A DNA stretch of 38,384 nucleotides from Myxococcota bacterium (GTDB lineage Bacteria > Myxococcota_A > UBA9160 > UBA4427). Of this stretch, positions 8,291 through 16,158 are shown one piece after another. Position 1 is the stretch's first letter. The number at the start of each line of letters is the position of its first letter. The notes under the pieces were generated by a model, which had not been told where the DNA came from, did no database searches, and worked only from the letters and a program-made list of their open reading frames with translations. Position numbers and translations under genes: made by a program. The stretch covers positions 1-38,384 of the forward strand of contig JASMLK010000077.1 in the NCBI GenBank assembly GCA_030748735.1, in the 5' to 3' direction.

Positions 8291-9028
8291 TCAGGCCACC
8301 CCAGCCTTTTCGCAGCGGACGAGGACGACGGTGATGTTGTCGTCGCCGCCGCGATCGTTGGCGAAGTCGACCAGGGCGTTGCAGCCCTGCTGGAGATCTT
8401 CGGTGTTGCTGACCGCCATGGCGATTTCTTCGTCGCGCACGTGGTTGGTGAGGCCGTCGCTGAAGAGCGCGAAGACATCGCCGTCCTGGGGGCTCATTTC
8501 GATCAGGTCCCCCTGCACCGTCGCGCGTACCCCGAGCGCTCGCGTCAGTACGTGGCGGTGGGGATGTTCGCTCGCGGCTTCGCGCGTGATTTCGTTGCGG
8601 CGCACGAGTTCACCCACGACCGAATGATCGTCCGTGAGCGGACGAATACGCCCCTGGCGCACCAAATAGGCACGGCTGTCACCCACGTGGGCCAGTGCCA
8701 CGCGGCCTTCGGAAGCGAGAATGGCCACCAGCGTCGTGCCCATCCCCGAATACTCGGGCTGCACCTGGGCCATGGCGAAGATGTCGCGGTTCGCGCAAGC
8801 GACCACCTGACGCAGGCGTTCGGCGAGACTCACCGGTGCGCCTTCGAGGGCCTGTGCGGCGCGTACAGCCGCTTCTGCGGCCAACTGACTCGCAAGCTGA
8901 CCCGCCTTGTGCCCACCCATGCCGTCGGCGACGAGGTACAGGCCCAGGTCCGGGACCAACGCGTAGCGGTCCTCGTTCACCCGCCGACGCATCCCGACGT
9001 CCGTTGCTGCGCATGCCTGCAGGATCAT
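8291..9028 (-). CDS. PP2C-type serine/threonine protein phosphatase (Stp/PrpC-like)
   Basis: 245 residues, a bare PP2C domain. All bacterial PPM motifs are visible in order: RRRVNEDR near the N-terminus, LVADGMGGHKAG (metal-binding Asp), GMGTTLVA, VALAHVGDSRAYL, FALFSDGLTNHV and GGDDNITVVLV. The family dephosphorylates Ser/Thr phosphoproteins with Mn/Mg and usually counteracts Hanks-type kinases; no such kinase is in the window. The ATG at 9028 was chosen because the domain starts at once (ILQACAATDVG); an upstream ATG at 9067 adds 13 residues of no evident homology. A GAGGAG lies 11 bases upstream of 9028, somewhat far. It diverges from the response regulator at 9344. Confidence 0.92.
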   Translation of the reverse strand: MILQACAATDVGMRRRVNEDRYALVPDLGLYLVADGMGGHKAGQLASQLAAEAAVRAAQALEGAPVSLAERLRQVVACANRDIFAMAQVQPEYSGMGTTLVAILASEGRVALAHVGDSRAYLVRQGRIRPLTDDHSVVGELVRRNEITREAASEHPHRHVLTRALGVRATVQGDLIEMSPQDGDVFALFSDGLTNHVRDEEIAMAVSNTEDLQQGCNALVDFANDRGGDDNITVVLVRCEKAGVA

Positions 9029-9183
9029 TCGAATCCAGGCTCCTCGCAGCGGGTATCGGTGGAACACCCGGCGCGCTTGACCCTCCCAGGCGCCGACTGG
9101 CGACCGGCAGAAAACCCAAAAAACCGATCAATCGCGCCCACTCAGGCGACGATACTACGCACCAGATGTACGCTGCTGTCGCG

Positions 9184-9197
9184 CCGGTCATGACCGG
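9184..9197. promoter_or_regulatory. Perfect 14-bp palindrome, operator candidate
   Basis: CCGGTCATGACCGG is a perfect dyad in the divergent gap between the phosphatase and the receiver-linker protein. Its position suggests a dimeric regulator site controlling one or both genes. Function is inferred only from symmetry and location. Confidence 0.35.
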
Positions 9198-9240
9198 AGG
9201 CGCAGAGCGCGTTCGAAGCACCATCAGGAAAGAAGCGAAA

Positions 9241-9266
9241 GCGTGGCGAGAGCGTGGCGAGAGCGT
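9241..9266 (+). repeat. Short 11-bp tandem repeat in a leader
   Basis: GCGTGGCGAGA occurs twice head to tail and is followed by a third partial copy (GCGTT), about 80 bases before the start of the response regulator gene. It may be a simple slippage product or a regulator binding array; nothing distinguishes these. Confidence 0.5.
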
Positions 9267-9343
9267 TTGGGGGGAGTGCTTGTACCGGCGAGCACGCCAC
9301 GCGCTGAGAAGGTTGCGGGTCGAGAAAGACCCCGGGAGAGGAC

Positions 9344-10891
9344 ATGTCGATCAAACTGCTGCTTGCCGATGACAGCGTCGTGATCCAGAAGTTGGTGGGG
9401 TTGAGCTTCGCCAACGAAGACATCGAGATCATCACCGTGGACAACGGCGACGACGCGGTGACCCAGGCCATTTCGGGCAAACCCGACATCGTGCTGGCGG
9501 ACGTCGTGATGCCCGGCAAGAACGGCTACGAAGTCTGCTCGGAGATCCGGAACAACCCCGAGCTCGGCAACACCCCTGTCCTGCTCCTCACCGGCACCTT
9601 CGAAGCCTTCGACGAAGGCCGCGCCAGCGAAGTCGGCGCCACCGGCCACATCACCAAGCCTTTCGAAGCCCAGGCGTTGGTCGATCGCGTAAGCGAGATC
9701 CTCGCCGCGCAGCCCGGCCCCGCGGCCGCACCCGCCGCGGCCAACACGGGCAGTGATTTCTTCGACGAAAACACCGGCGACCTCGGCATGAACGAAGCCA
9801 GCGAGCAGACGAAGCCGCTCGCCGCACCGCCCGCACCTGCGGCGCCCACCGAAGCGGTCGACTACGTGTTCGGCGAAATCGACCCGGTGGAACACGCATC
9901 GGTCAGCCCCACGGCGACCGGCGAAATCGACGAAGGTCTCGGCATGGAAGCCCAGGCCGACGACCCGATGGGCGGCGATCACACGGTGGCCATCATGCCC
10001 GACAGCGACGAACCCGTGAGCGAAGCGTGGAGCGCTCCTCCGGTGTCGGCCCCGACGCCACCGCTACCGACCGAACCCGCGGAACCCGTGGCGACGCCGA
10101 ACCCCGATCAGACGATGCTGATCGACGACTTCCTGGGCAGCGACACGCCGGCGCCCATGCCGGCACCGGTGCCGCTCGAAGAAGTCGACGCGATCAGCGG
10201 CCTGCCCGCAACCGACGATCTCGACGGCCTTTCCTTCGACGACGCCGCCATGGGCGGCGCGAATTCGGGCGCCGATCTTTCGGCACCGAGCGGCGACGAA
10301 ACCGTGCTGGCCGACGATCTGTTCCGCGACGGTGCGGACCTGAGTGCGCCCCTCGATGCACCGGCCGCGCCCGCACCGGCCGCAAGCCAAGCTCCGCCCG
10401 CAATGCCCTCAGCATCGCAGGGTCTGGACATCGATTTCGGTGCACCCGTCGAGGCCGACTCGATCGTGCCCGACAACGCGGGCGACTACGACGTTTCGGC
10501 TTCCGACCTCCAGATCGATCCACTGGCCGGCGATTCCGGCAGCTGGGGCAAGGGTGTCCCGACCGGTGTCGTGACCGGCCCCGACCCGATCACGCCGCCC
10601 CACGACGTGGCCGCTCCGCCCGAAGCGGAGCCCGCACCGAGCGTCGACCCGGCGCCCGCATCGGCTGGCGCGCGATCGTCCGGCGACCTGTCTCCCGACA
10701 TGCGAGGCCGCATCCACGACACCCTCGAAAAGGTGGCCTGGGAAGCCTTCTCCGACCTGTCCGACGATCTCGTGAAGCAACTCGTCGGCCGCGTCGAGCA
10801 GATCGCCTGGGAGGTCATCCCGCAGATGGCCGAAACGCTGATCCGCGAAGAGATCCGCAAAATGAAGGCGAACGAAGGCGAAGGCGCCTGA
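9344..10891 (+). CDS. Response regulator with long disordered linker and helical C-terminal tail
   Basis: 515 residues. Residues 1-122 are a complete receiver: LLLADDS (acidic pair D9/D10), phospho-acceptor D53 (LADVVMPGKNG), LLLTGTF and the lysine in HITKPFE. Residues about 125-450 are an Ala/Pro/Asp-rich low-complexity linker. Residues about 453-515 form a conserved-looking amphipathic tail (LEKVAWEAFSDLSDD, then VEQIAWEVIPQMAETLIREE, then IRKMKA). Receiver proteins with this kind of 'IAWEV.P..AE.LI..EI' tail occur in deltaproteobacterial genomes, and FrzS/RomR-type regulators of Myxococcus have a comparable receiver-linker-tail design; orthology is not claimed. No DNA-binding domain is present, so output is probably by protein contact or localisation. 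The ATG has GGGAGAGG just upstream. Confidence 0.85.
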   Translation: MSIKLLLADDSVVIQKLVGLSFANEDIEIITVDNGDDAVTQAISGKPDIVLADVVMPGKNGYEVCSEIRNNPELGNTPVLLLTGTFEAFDEGRASEVGATGHITKPFEAQALVDRVSEILAAQPGPAAAPAAANTGSDFFDENTGDLGMNEASEQTKPLAAPPAPAAPTEAVDYVFGEIDPVEHASVSPTATGEIDEGLGMEAQADDPMGGDHTVAIMPDSDEPVSEAWSAPPVSAPTPPLPTEPAEPVATPNPDQTMLIDDFLGSDTPAPMPAPVPLEEVDAISGLPATDDLDGLSFDDAAMGGANSGADLSAPSGDETVLADDLFRDGADLSAPLDAPAAPAPAASQAPPAMPSASQGLDIDFGAPVEADSIVPDNAGDYDVSASDLQIDPLAGDSGSWGKGVPTGVVTGPDPITPPHDVAAPPEAEPAPSVDPAPASAGARSSGDLSPDMRGRIHDTLEKVAWEAFSDLSDDLVKQLVGRVEQIAWEVIPQMAETLIREEIRKMKANEGEGA

Positions 10892-10983
10892 AGCACCGCT
10901 CGAGCGGGAACCGATCCTGGAGGCGCCGGCTTGCCTGCTGAGGCCGGGCTAGAGTCCGGGCGAACTGACAACCCGGAGCGCGC

Positions 10984-11859
10984 GTGAGCGAGCTGCAGCT
11001 TCCTGCTGAATCTACCTGGCGTCCCCTGCTCGACCTTGCGCTGGCCGAAGACCTTGGCCCGGGCGATGTGACGAGTCGTGTTTCGATCCCGCGCGGCAAA
11101 ACGGCGCGGGCGCGCATCGAAGCGCGCGAAGACCTGGTCGCTTGTGGGCTGCCCCTGGTTGCCGCCGTGTTTCGTGCAGTCGACGTCGGGCTCGCCCTCG
11201 AACCGCAGACCGAAGACGGAAAGGACGTCACTGCGGGCGCACCGCTGCTGCACATCGAGGGAAGCGTCCACTCCATCCTGGCTGGCGAGCGTCTGTCGCT
11301 GAACTTCCTGGGGCACTTGTCCGGCGTCGCAACGACGACCCGCCGCTACGTCGACGCCGTGCGCGGTACGTCGACGCAGATCGTCGACACCCGCAAGACG
11401 CTCCCCGGCTTTCGCATGCTCGACAAGTACGCCGTGCTCGCGGGTGGTGGCACCAACCACCGCATCGGTTTGTTCGACGGCATTCTGCTGAAGGACAACC
11501 ACATCGCCGCTGCGGGCGGCGTTGCTGCCGCGGTCCGCAACGCACGAACGCAAGCCCCCGCCAATCTGCGCGTCCAGTGCGAAGTGGAATCCCTCGAAGA
11601 CGCTCGAGCCGCCTGGGAAGCCGGCGCCGATATGCTGTTGCTGGACAACCGCACGCCCGACGAGATTCGCGACATCATCGCCGCTTGCCCGAAGGACCTC
11701 GTGCTCGAAGCTTCCGGTGGCATCACCCTCGACAACGTGCGCGCTTATGCGCAAACCGGCGTCCATCGGGTGTCGATCGGCGCGCTCACCCATTCGGCGA
11801 AGAACGTCGACGTGGCCCTCGAAATCGACGAGGCCGGCCAAGGCGCGAGGCGCGCGTGA
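10984..11859 (+). CDS. nadC: Nicotinate-nucleotide diphosphorylase (quinolinate phosphoribosyltransferase)
   Basis: 291 residues, the normal length for the family. It converts quinolinate and PRPP to nicotinate mononucleotide, pyrophosphate and CO2 in de novo NAD synthesis. Visible signatures: LALAEDLGPGDVTS at the N-terminus, GERLSLNFLGHLSGVAT, DTRKTLPGFRMLDKYAV, GGGTNHRIGLFDGILLKDNH, EVESLEDA, LLLDNRTPDEIR and LEASGGITLDNVRAYA. The start is GTG at 10984. The stop overlaps the birA start by four bases (GTGA), so the two are translationally coupled. Neither nadA nor nadB is in the window. Confidence 0.96.
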   Translation: MSELQLPAESTWRPLLDLALAEDLGPGDVTSRVSIPRGKTARARIEAREDLVACGLPLVAAVFRAVDVGLALEPQTEDGKDVTAGAPLLHIEGSVHSILAGERLSLNFLGHLSGVATTTRRYVDAVRGTSTQIVDTRKTLPGFRMLDKYAVLAGGGTNHRIGLFDGILLKDNHIAAAGGVAAAVRNARTQAPANLRVQCEVESLEDARAAWEAGADMLLLDNRTPDEIRDIIAACPKDLVLEASGGITLDNVRAYAQTGVHRVSIGALTHSAKNVDVALEIDEAGQGARRA

Positions 11860-12860
11860 GCCAGGACGCGGCGACGCGCGTGCTCGACATGCTCGCGAAG
11901 GCCGGGCCCGATTCGGTGTCGGGTGAGGCCTTGTCCGAGGCGCTCGGAGTTTCGCGCGCGGCAGTCTGGAAACACGTCGAAAAGCTCCGAACGCGCGGTT
12001 ACACGATCACCGGGGAACGCGGCGGTGGCTACCAACTCGGCGAGCGTCCCGACCGGCTCTACGCCGAAGAGATCCAGGCGAACCTCGCCACGCGTTGGCT
12101 CGGACGTGAGATCGAGCATCTCGACACGACCGACTCGACCAATCGCGTGGCCTTCGAACACGCGCGGGGCGGCGCGGCGCACGGCTTCGCGGTGATCGCC
12201 GAAGGCCAGACCGCTGGTCGCGGTCGCCTGGGTCGCTCGTTCTTTTCGCCGCCCTACCTCAATTTGTACACCTCGATCGCCCTGCGCCCGACCCTCGACA
12301 CCGCCGCCGCGCCGACATTGATCCCGGCGGCCGGCGTGGCCGTCGCCGAGGCGATCGCCGAAGAAGTCGGCGACGAGCGCGCGGTTGGGATCAAGTGGCC
12401 CAACGACGTCCAGCTCGGTGGACTGAAGACGAGTGGCATCCTGATGGAGATGAGCGCGGAAGCGGCGCGCATCGACTTCGCGATCCTCGGCATCGGGATC
12501 AACTTGAACGTCGACCGCCAGATCTTCCCCGACGACTTCAAGGCCCAGGCGACGAGCCTGTCGTCGCACCTCGGCAGAAAGGTCGATCGCGTGGCGTTCA
12601 CCCAGCGGCTCTTCGAGCGACTCGAAGAAGTGCTCGATGCGCACGCGCGCGAGGGCTTCGCCGCCCTGCTCCCACGCTACGAAGCGCGCTTCACCATGAA
12701 GGACTGCGAAATCAGGGTCGCCGAAATCGACGGCAGCGAACGCTTCGGCGTGGCGCGGTCCGTCCGCGCCGACGGCGCCCTCGAAGTCGAAAACGATCGG
12801 GGCGAAACCTTCCATGTCCTCGCCGGCGATGTGACCCTCGTGCGACCGCAAACACAGTAG
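11856..12860 (+). CDS. birA: Bifunctional biotin-[acetyl-CoA-carboxylase] ligase / biotin operon repressor
   Basis: 334 residues. The N-terminal 65 residues form a winged helix (GEALSEALGVSRAAVWKHVE, then GGGYQL), so this is a group II enzyme able to bind DNA. The ligase core shows the biotinyl-AMP loop GRGRLGRSFFSPP, LYTSIALRP, KWPNDV, KTSGILME and LGIGINLN. A C-terminal SH3-like domain ends with 'HVLAGDVTLV'. The protein charges biotin carboxyl carrier protein using ATP and, in the group II type, represses biotin genes when loaded with biotinyl-AMP. The GTG start at 11856 overlaps the nadC stop by four bases. The downstream coaX gene follows after 108 bases; this birA-coaX order is common in bacteria. 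Confidence 0.95.
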   Translation: MSQDAATRVLDMLAKAGPDSVSGEALSEALGVSRAAVWKHVEKLRTRGYTITGERGGGYQLGERPDRLYAEEIQANLATRWLGREIEHLDTTDSTNRVAFEHARGGAAHGFAVIAEGQTAGRGRLGRSFFSPPYLNLYTSIALRPTLDTAAAPTLIPAAGVAVAEAIAEEVGDERAVGIKWPNDVQLGGLKTSGILMEMSAEAARIDFAILGIGINLNVDRQIFPDDFKAQATSLSSHLGRKVDRVAFTQRLFERLEEVLDAHAREGFAALLPRYEARFTMKDCEIRVAEIDGSERFGVARSVRADGALEVENDRGETFHVLAGDVTLVRPQTQ

Positions 12861-12968
12861 GATCTGCGCCCGCTTTCAGCGAAACCGCGAAGCGGTGGCT
12901 GGCATGCATCGGCTGCCCCACCCTGACAATCGAACCACCCCGACCGAAGCATTCCAAAGGAGCTCCTC

Positions 12969-13778
12969 GTGGCCGACACCATTCTCCTCGTCGTCGACAT
13001 CGGCAACACGAACACCAGCGTCGGCATCTTCGACTACGGCGGCGCCGAGGGAAACCTCGCCCAGCACTGGCGCATCAGCACCCATCGCGAACAGACTTCG
13101 GACGAGCTTTCGATCACGCTCAACGCGCTCTTCGAACAGGAACAACGCAACGCCCGCGAAGTGACCGACGTGATCCTTTCGAGCGTGGTCCCGCCGCTGG
13201 TCCCCGTCTGGGAGCGCGCCTGCACGAAGCTCTTCGATCGCCGACCGCAGGTCGTCGGCCCCGGCATGAAGACCGGCATGCCGCTGCGCTACGAAAACCC
13301 GCGCGAAGTCGGTGCCGACCGCATCGTGAACGCCGTCGCGGCCTTCGAGGTCTACGGCGGGCCCATCATCGCCGTCGACTTCGGGACGGCAACGACCTTC
13401 GACGTGGTTTCGGGAGCCGGCGAATACCTCGGCGGTGTCATTTGCCCGGGCATCCACGTTTCGATGGAAGCGCTGTTCGAACGCGCTTCGAAACTGCACC
13501 GCGTCGAGATCGCGCGCCCCAAGGCGGTGATCGGCAAGACGACGACCGGGGCCCTGCAGTCGGGGCTGCTGTACGGCTACGCGGGTATGGTCGACGCGAT
13601 GGTGGCGCGCATCCGCGACGAACTCGGCCACCCGGCGCGCGTCATCGCGACCGGTGGCCTCGCGCGCCGCATCGGTGAGGAGTCCGAAGCCATCAGCGAG
13701 GTCGTCCCCTTCCTCACCCTCGACGGACTGCGCATCCTGTACCAGAAGAACCGCGGCAGCGCGGGTGCAAATCGCTAG
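12969..13778 (+). CDS. coaX: Type III pantothenate kinase
   Basis: 269 residues. The first step of coenzyme A synthesis, phosphorylation of pantothenate with ATP and a monovalent cation. The ASKHA-fold motifs are complete: phosphate-1 DIGNTNTSVGIFD (residues 9-21), GADRIVNAVAA, phosphate-2 AVDFGTATTFDVV, GGVICPGI, the KTTTGALQSGLLYGY stretch and the adenosine motif VIATGGLA. The start is GTG at 12969 with AAAGGAG at 12956-12962. It is the last gene of the nadC-birA-coaX cofactor group. Confidence 0.95.
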   Translation: MADTILLVVDIGNTNTSVGIFDYGGAEGNLAQHWRISTHREQTSDELSITLNALFEQEQRNAREVTDVILSSVVPPLVPVWERACTKLFDRRPQVVGPGMKTGMPLRYENPREVGADRIVNAVAAFEVYGGPIIAVDFGTATTFDVVSGAGEYLGGVICPGIHVSMEALFERASKLHRVEIARPKAVIGKTTTGALQSGLLYGYAGMVDAMVARIRDELGHPARVIATGGLARRIGEESEAISEVVPFLTLDGLRILYQKNRGSAGANR

Positions 13779-13965
13779 CGATCGCACGTAGTTGCGCACG
13801 AGTTACCCAACTGTTCCAGAGCGAGAACGCCCCTCTCGCCAATCAAGTCGTACGCACGCTCGGCCGACGGAAAGGGTTGGAAATCCGTCCGTCCGGCGTG
13901 CAATTGTGCCGGGTTCCGGATTCTCATGCGATTCGAGTCACGTCTCGAGGGGAATCCCCGCCGCA

Positions 13966-15054
13966 ATGTCCGAAACCGAAGCCGCCCGCCCCACGCGTAA
14001 GATCAAGCTCACCCTCAGCCCCGAAGCGGAGAAGTACGTTCGCCGCGACGCGCCGGTTTCGGCCAGGCGCATGGCCGCCGGCGGTGCGCTGCCGCTGGAG
14101 CCGGTCGAGCTGGCCAGTGTGCTCTTCGCGTTGCTTCACGACCCCGACGACCAGGTCAAGCAGCGCGCCCAGCAGAGCCTCGAAGAGCTTCCGGAGGCCC
14201 TGCTCGAAACCGTTCTCAAAGGCGATGCGCATCCCGTCGTGCTGTCGTTCTTCGCCAAGCTGAAGCGCGAAGAAGAAACCGCGTGTGAGCGGATCGCACT
14301 CAATGCCGCGACCGACGACGCCACCATCGCCTTCCTGGCCGGGCGCCCCTTCCGGCGCGTCGTCGACATCGTGAGCCAGAACCAGGAACGCCTGATGCGC
14401 TGCGAGGCCATCGTCGACGCGCTGGGCGAAAACCCGTTGACCGGACGCGCCCAGATCGAACGCATCCTCGACTTCCTCGGCAAGCCCGTGGGCAGCGAAG
14501 AAGGCGACGTCGACGCCGCAGAGGAGCTGAGCGACGAGGACGCCGAGGCGGCCGTCACAGCCCTGCTCGGCGAAGAATACGCCCACCTGGCCAAGCACCT
14601 CGCTTCCGAATCCGAGGGCGGCCTCGACGACGAGGCCCTCGAGGGCAACCTGTTCGCCGCCATCCAGAAGATGAGCGTCATGCAGAAGATCAAGCTCGCC
14701 CGCAGCGGCGGCAAGGAAGCCCGCAGCCTGCTGATCCGCGATCGCAACAAGATCGTCTACACGAGCGTGATCAGGAGCCCCAAGATCACGGACAACGAAA
14801 TCGTTTCGTTGGCGAACAACCGCAATTCGCCTGAAGAAGTGCTCCGAATCATCTCGATGAATCGCGACTACACCAAGCACTACGCGGTGAAATTCGGCCT
14901 CGCGAGCAACTCGAAAACACCCCAGTCCGTCGCCGTGAAGTTCCTGAATTATCTGCAGGACAAGGATCTCAGGACCCTGACGAAGAGCAGGGATGTATCC
15001 TCCGTCATCTCGACCCAGGCACGCCGCATATTGGCCAAGAAGGGGAAGACTTGA
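13966..15054 (+). CDS. HEAT-like helical repeat protein coupled to an MglA-like GTPase
   Basis: 362 residues, first gene of a tightly packed operon. The sequence is nearly all helical with irregular repeats of 35-45 residues, for example 'LEPVELASVLFALLHDPDDQ', 'VKQRAQQSLEELPEALLETV' and 'NNRNSPEEVLRIISMNRDYT'. An acidic low-complexity insert (EEGDVDAAEELSDEDAE) separates the halves. No catalytic motif was found; it is probably a protein-binding scaffold. The ATG at 13966 follows a GAGGGGAA Shine-Dalgarno; an in-frame start at 13792 would add a leader without homology. The stop TGA shares its last base with the ATG of the GTPase gene, which implies fixed stoichiometry and a likely complex. 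Confidence 0.78.
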   Translation: MSETEAARPTRKIKLTLSPEAEKYVRRDAPVSARRMAAGGALPLEPVELASVLFALLHDPDDQVKQRAQQSLEELPEALLETVLKGDAHPVVLSFFAKLKREEETACERIALNAATDDATIAFLAGRPFRRVVDIVSQNQERLMRCEAIVDALGENPLTGRAQIERILDFLGKPVGSEEGDVDAAEELSDEDAEAAVTALLGEEYAHLAKHLASESEGGLDDEALEGNLFAAIQKMSVMQKIKLARSGGKEARSLLIRDRNKIVYTSVIRSPKITDNEIVSLANNRNSPEEVLRIISMNRDYTKHYAVKFGLASNSKTPQSVAVKFLNYLQDKDLRTLTKSRDVSSVISTQARRILAKKGKT

Positions 15055-16124
15055 TGGCGGAAATTCGAAACGAGGGCAGTGGGACCGGCGAGATGAACGC
15101 GCGCATCGTCTACTGGGGCATCCCCGGTGCGGGCATCTCGGCAAACCTCGCGATGATCCACGGCAAGCTCAAGGAGAGCAATCGCGGCGACCTCGCGCGC
15201 GTGCCGACGCGGATCGACCCGAGTGTCGAATACGAGGTGCTGCCGATCGAACTCGGCAAGGTGAACGGGGTTCGCACCCGGCTCCACGTGATCGGCGTGC
15301 CTTCCGCACCCGAACAGGGACCAACGCGCAAGCAGCTAATCGATCGCATCGACGGCGTGGTCTTCGTGGCGGACAGCCGTCCCGAGTACATCGCCGACAA
15401 CGTCGCGAGCCTTTCCGAACTGATCGTCGAACTCAAGAACTACGGCATCGAGCCGCAGGACCTGCCCTTCGTCGTGCAGTACAACAAATGCGACCTGGTC
15501 GACCCCTTCGTGATCGAACGACTCCACCGGGAAATCCAGGTGCCCGGCGCCGCCGTCTTCGAAACGTCGGCCAAAGATGGAACGGGTGTCCTCAAGGTCT
15601 TGACGACGATCTCCAAGCAGGTGATTCGGCATCTTTCCCGCCGCGAAGAGCGAACGGCCAAGGCGGCCCCGGCCGCCGCCGCGCCGCCGGTCGTCGAGGC
15701 ACCGCCCGCCGCAGTCGAAACACCGCCGGTCGTCGCGCAACCCGTGCCTCCGCCGCCCGTCGAACCGGCCCCCGGCGCAGCGGTCGACCCGCTTCCCGAG
15801 CCAGGTTCGTCGTCGATGCAGAGCATGATGGAGAGCGCGATCCTCGCCGAAGGCGAAGACGACTTCGAAGCCCATGCCGCCCATGCGTTGACGGAAGACG
15901 CCCAGGCCGCACTCGACCGCCCCTTCGATGCCCTCGTCCACGAAACGAAGCCCAACGCCGGTGCGCGCATCGGCGCCGACCTTCGCATCGTGTCGGTGGG
16001 GGACGCCACGCGCGAGGGTGAACGCACCGTGCGCCTTCCCCTCGTGCTCGGAAACGACGACGGCGAAACCGTGACCCTCGGGCTCACGATCGCCCTCGAC
16101 CCCCTACTCGACGGCGACATCTGA
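15054..16124 (+). CDS. MglA-like small GTPase-fold protein with degenerate P-loop
   Basis: 356 residues. Residues 15-200 follow the MglA/Ras pattern: a first strand and loop RIVYWGIPGAGISANL, the segment IDGVVFVADSRPEY that is characteristic of MglA relatives, the G4 motif QYNKCDLV and the G5 motif ETSAKDG. In MglA the P-loop reads G-x-x-x-x-G-K-T; here the lysine position (I28) is isoleucine and the next Thr is Ser. The usual switch II segment (PGQ) is also absent (VPSAPEQGP). A Pro/Ala-rich linker (about 205-255) leads to a C-terminal domain of about 100 residues. NKxD retention suggests guanine recognition may persist without normal hydrolysis. It overlaps the preceding stop by one base and has GGGGAAG upstream. 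Confidence 0.83.
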   Translation: MAEIRNEGSGTGEMNARIVYWGIPGAGISANLAMIHGKLKESNRGDLARVPTRIDPSVEYEVLPIELGKVNGVRTRLHVIGVPSAPEQGPTRKQLIDRIDGVVFVADSRPEYIADNVASLSELIVELKNYGIEPQDLPFVVQYNKCDLVDPFVIERLHREIQVPGAAVFETSAKDGTGVLKVLTTISKQVIRHLSRREERTAKAAPAAAAPPVVEAPPAAVETPPVVAQPVPPPPVEPAPGAAVDPLPEPGSSSMQSMMESAILAEGEDDFEAHAAHALTEDAQAALDRPFDALVHETKPNAGARIGADLRIVSVGDATREGERTVRLPLVLGNDDGETVTLGLTIALDPLLDGDI

Positions 16125-16158
16125 CGTCGATTCACGGGGCAGCGCCCCAGAGCGAGCC

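Noticed and set aside
11142..11855. In-frame 5' extension of birA inside nadC
   Set aside because: The extra 238 residues are an out-of-frame reading of nadC; the GTG at 11856 in the GTGA overlap is the sensible start.
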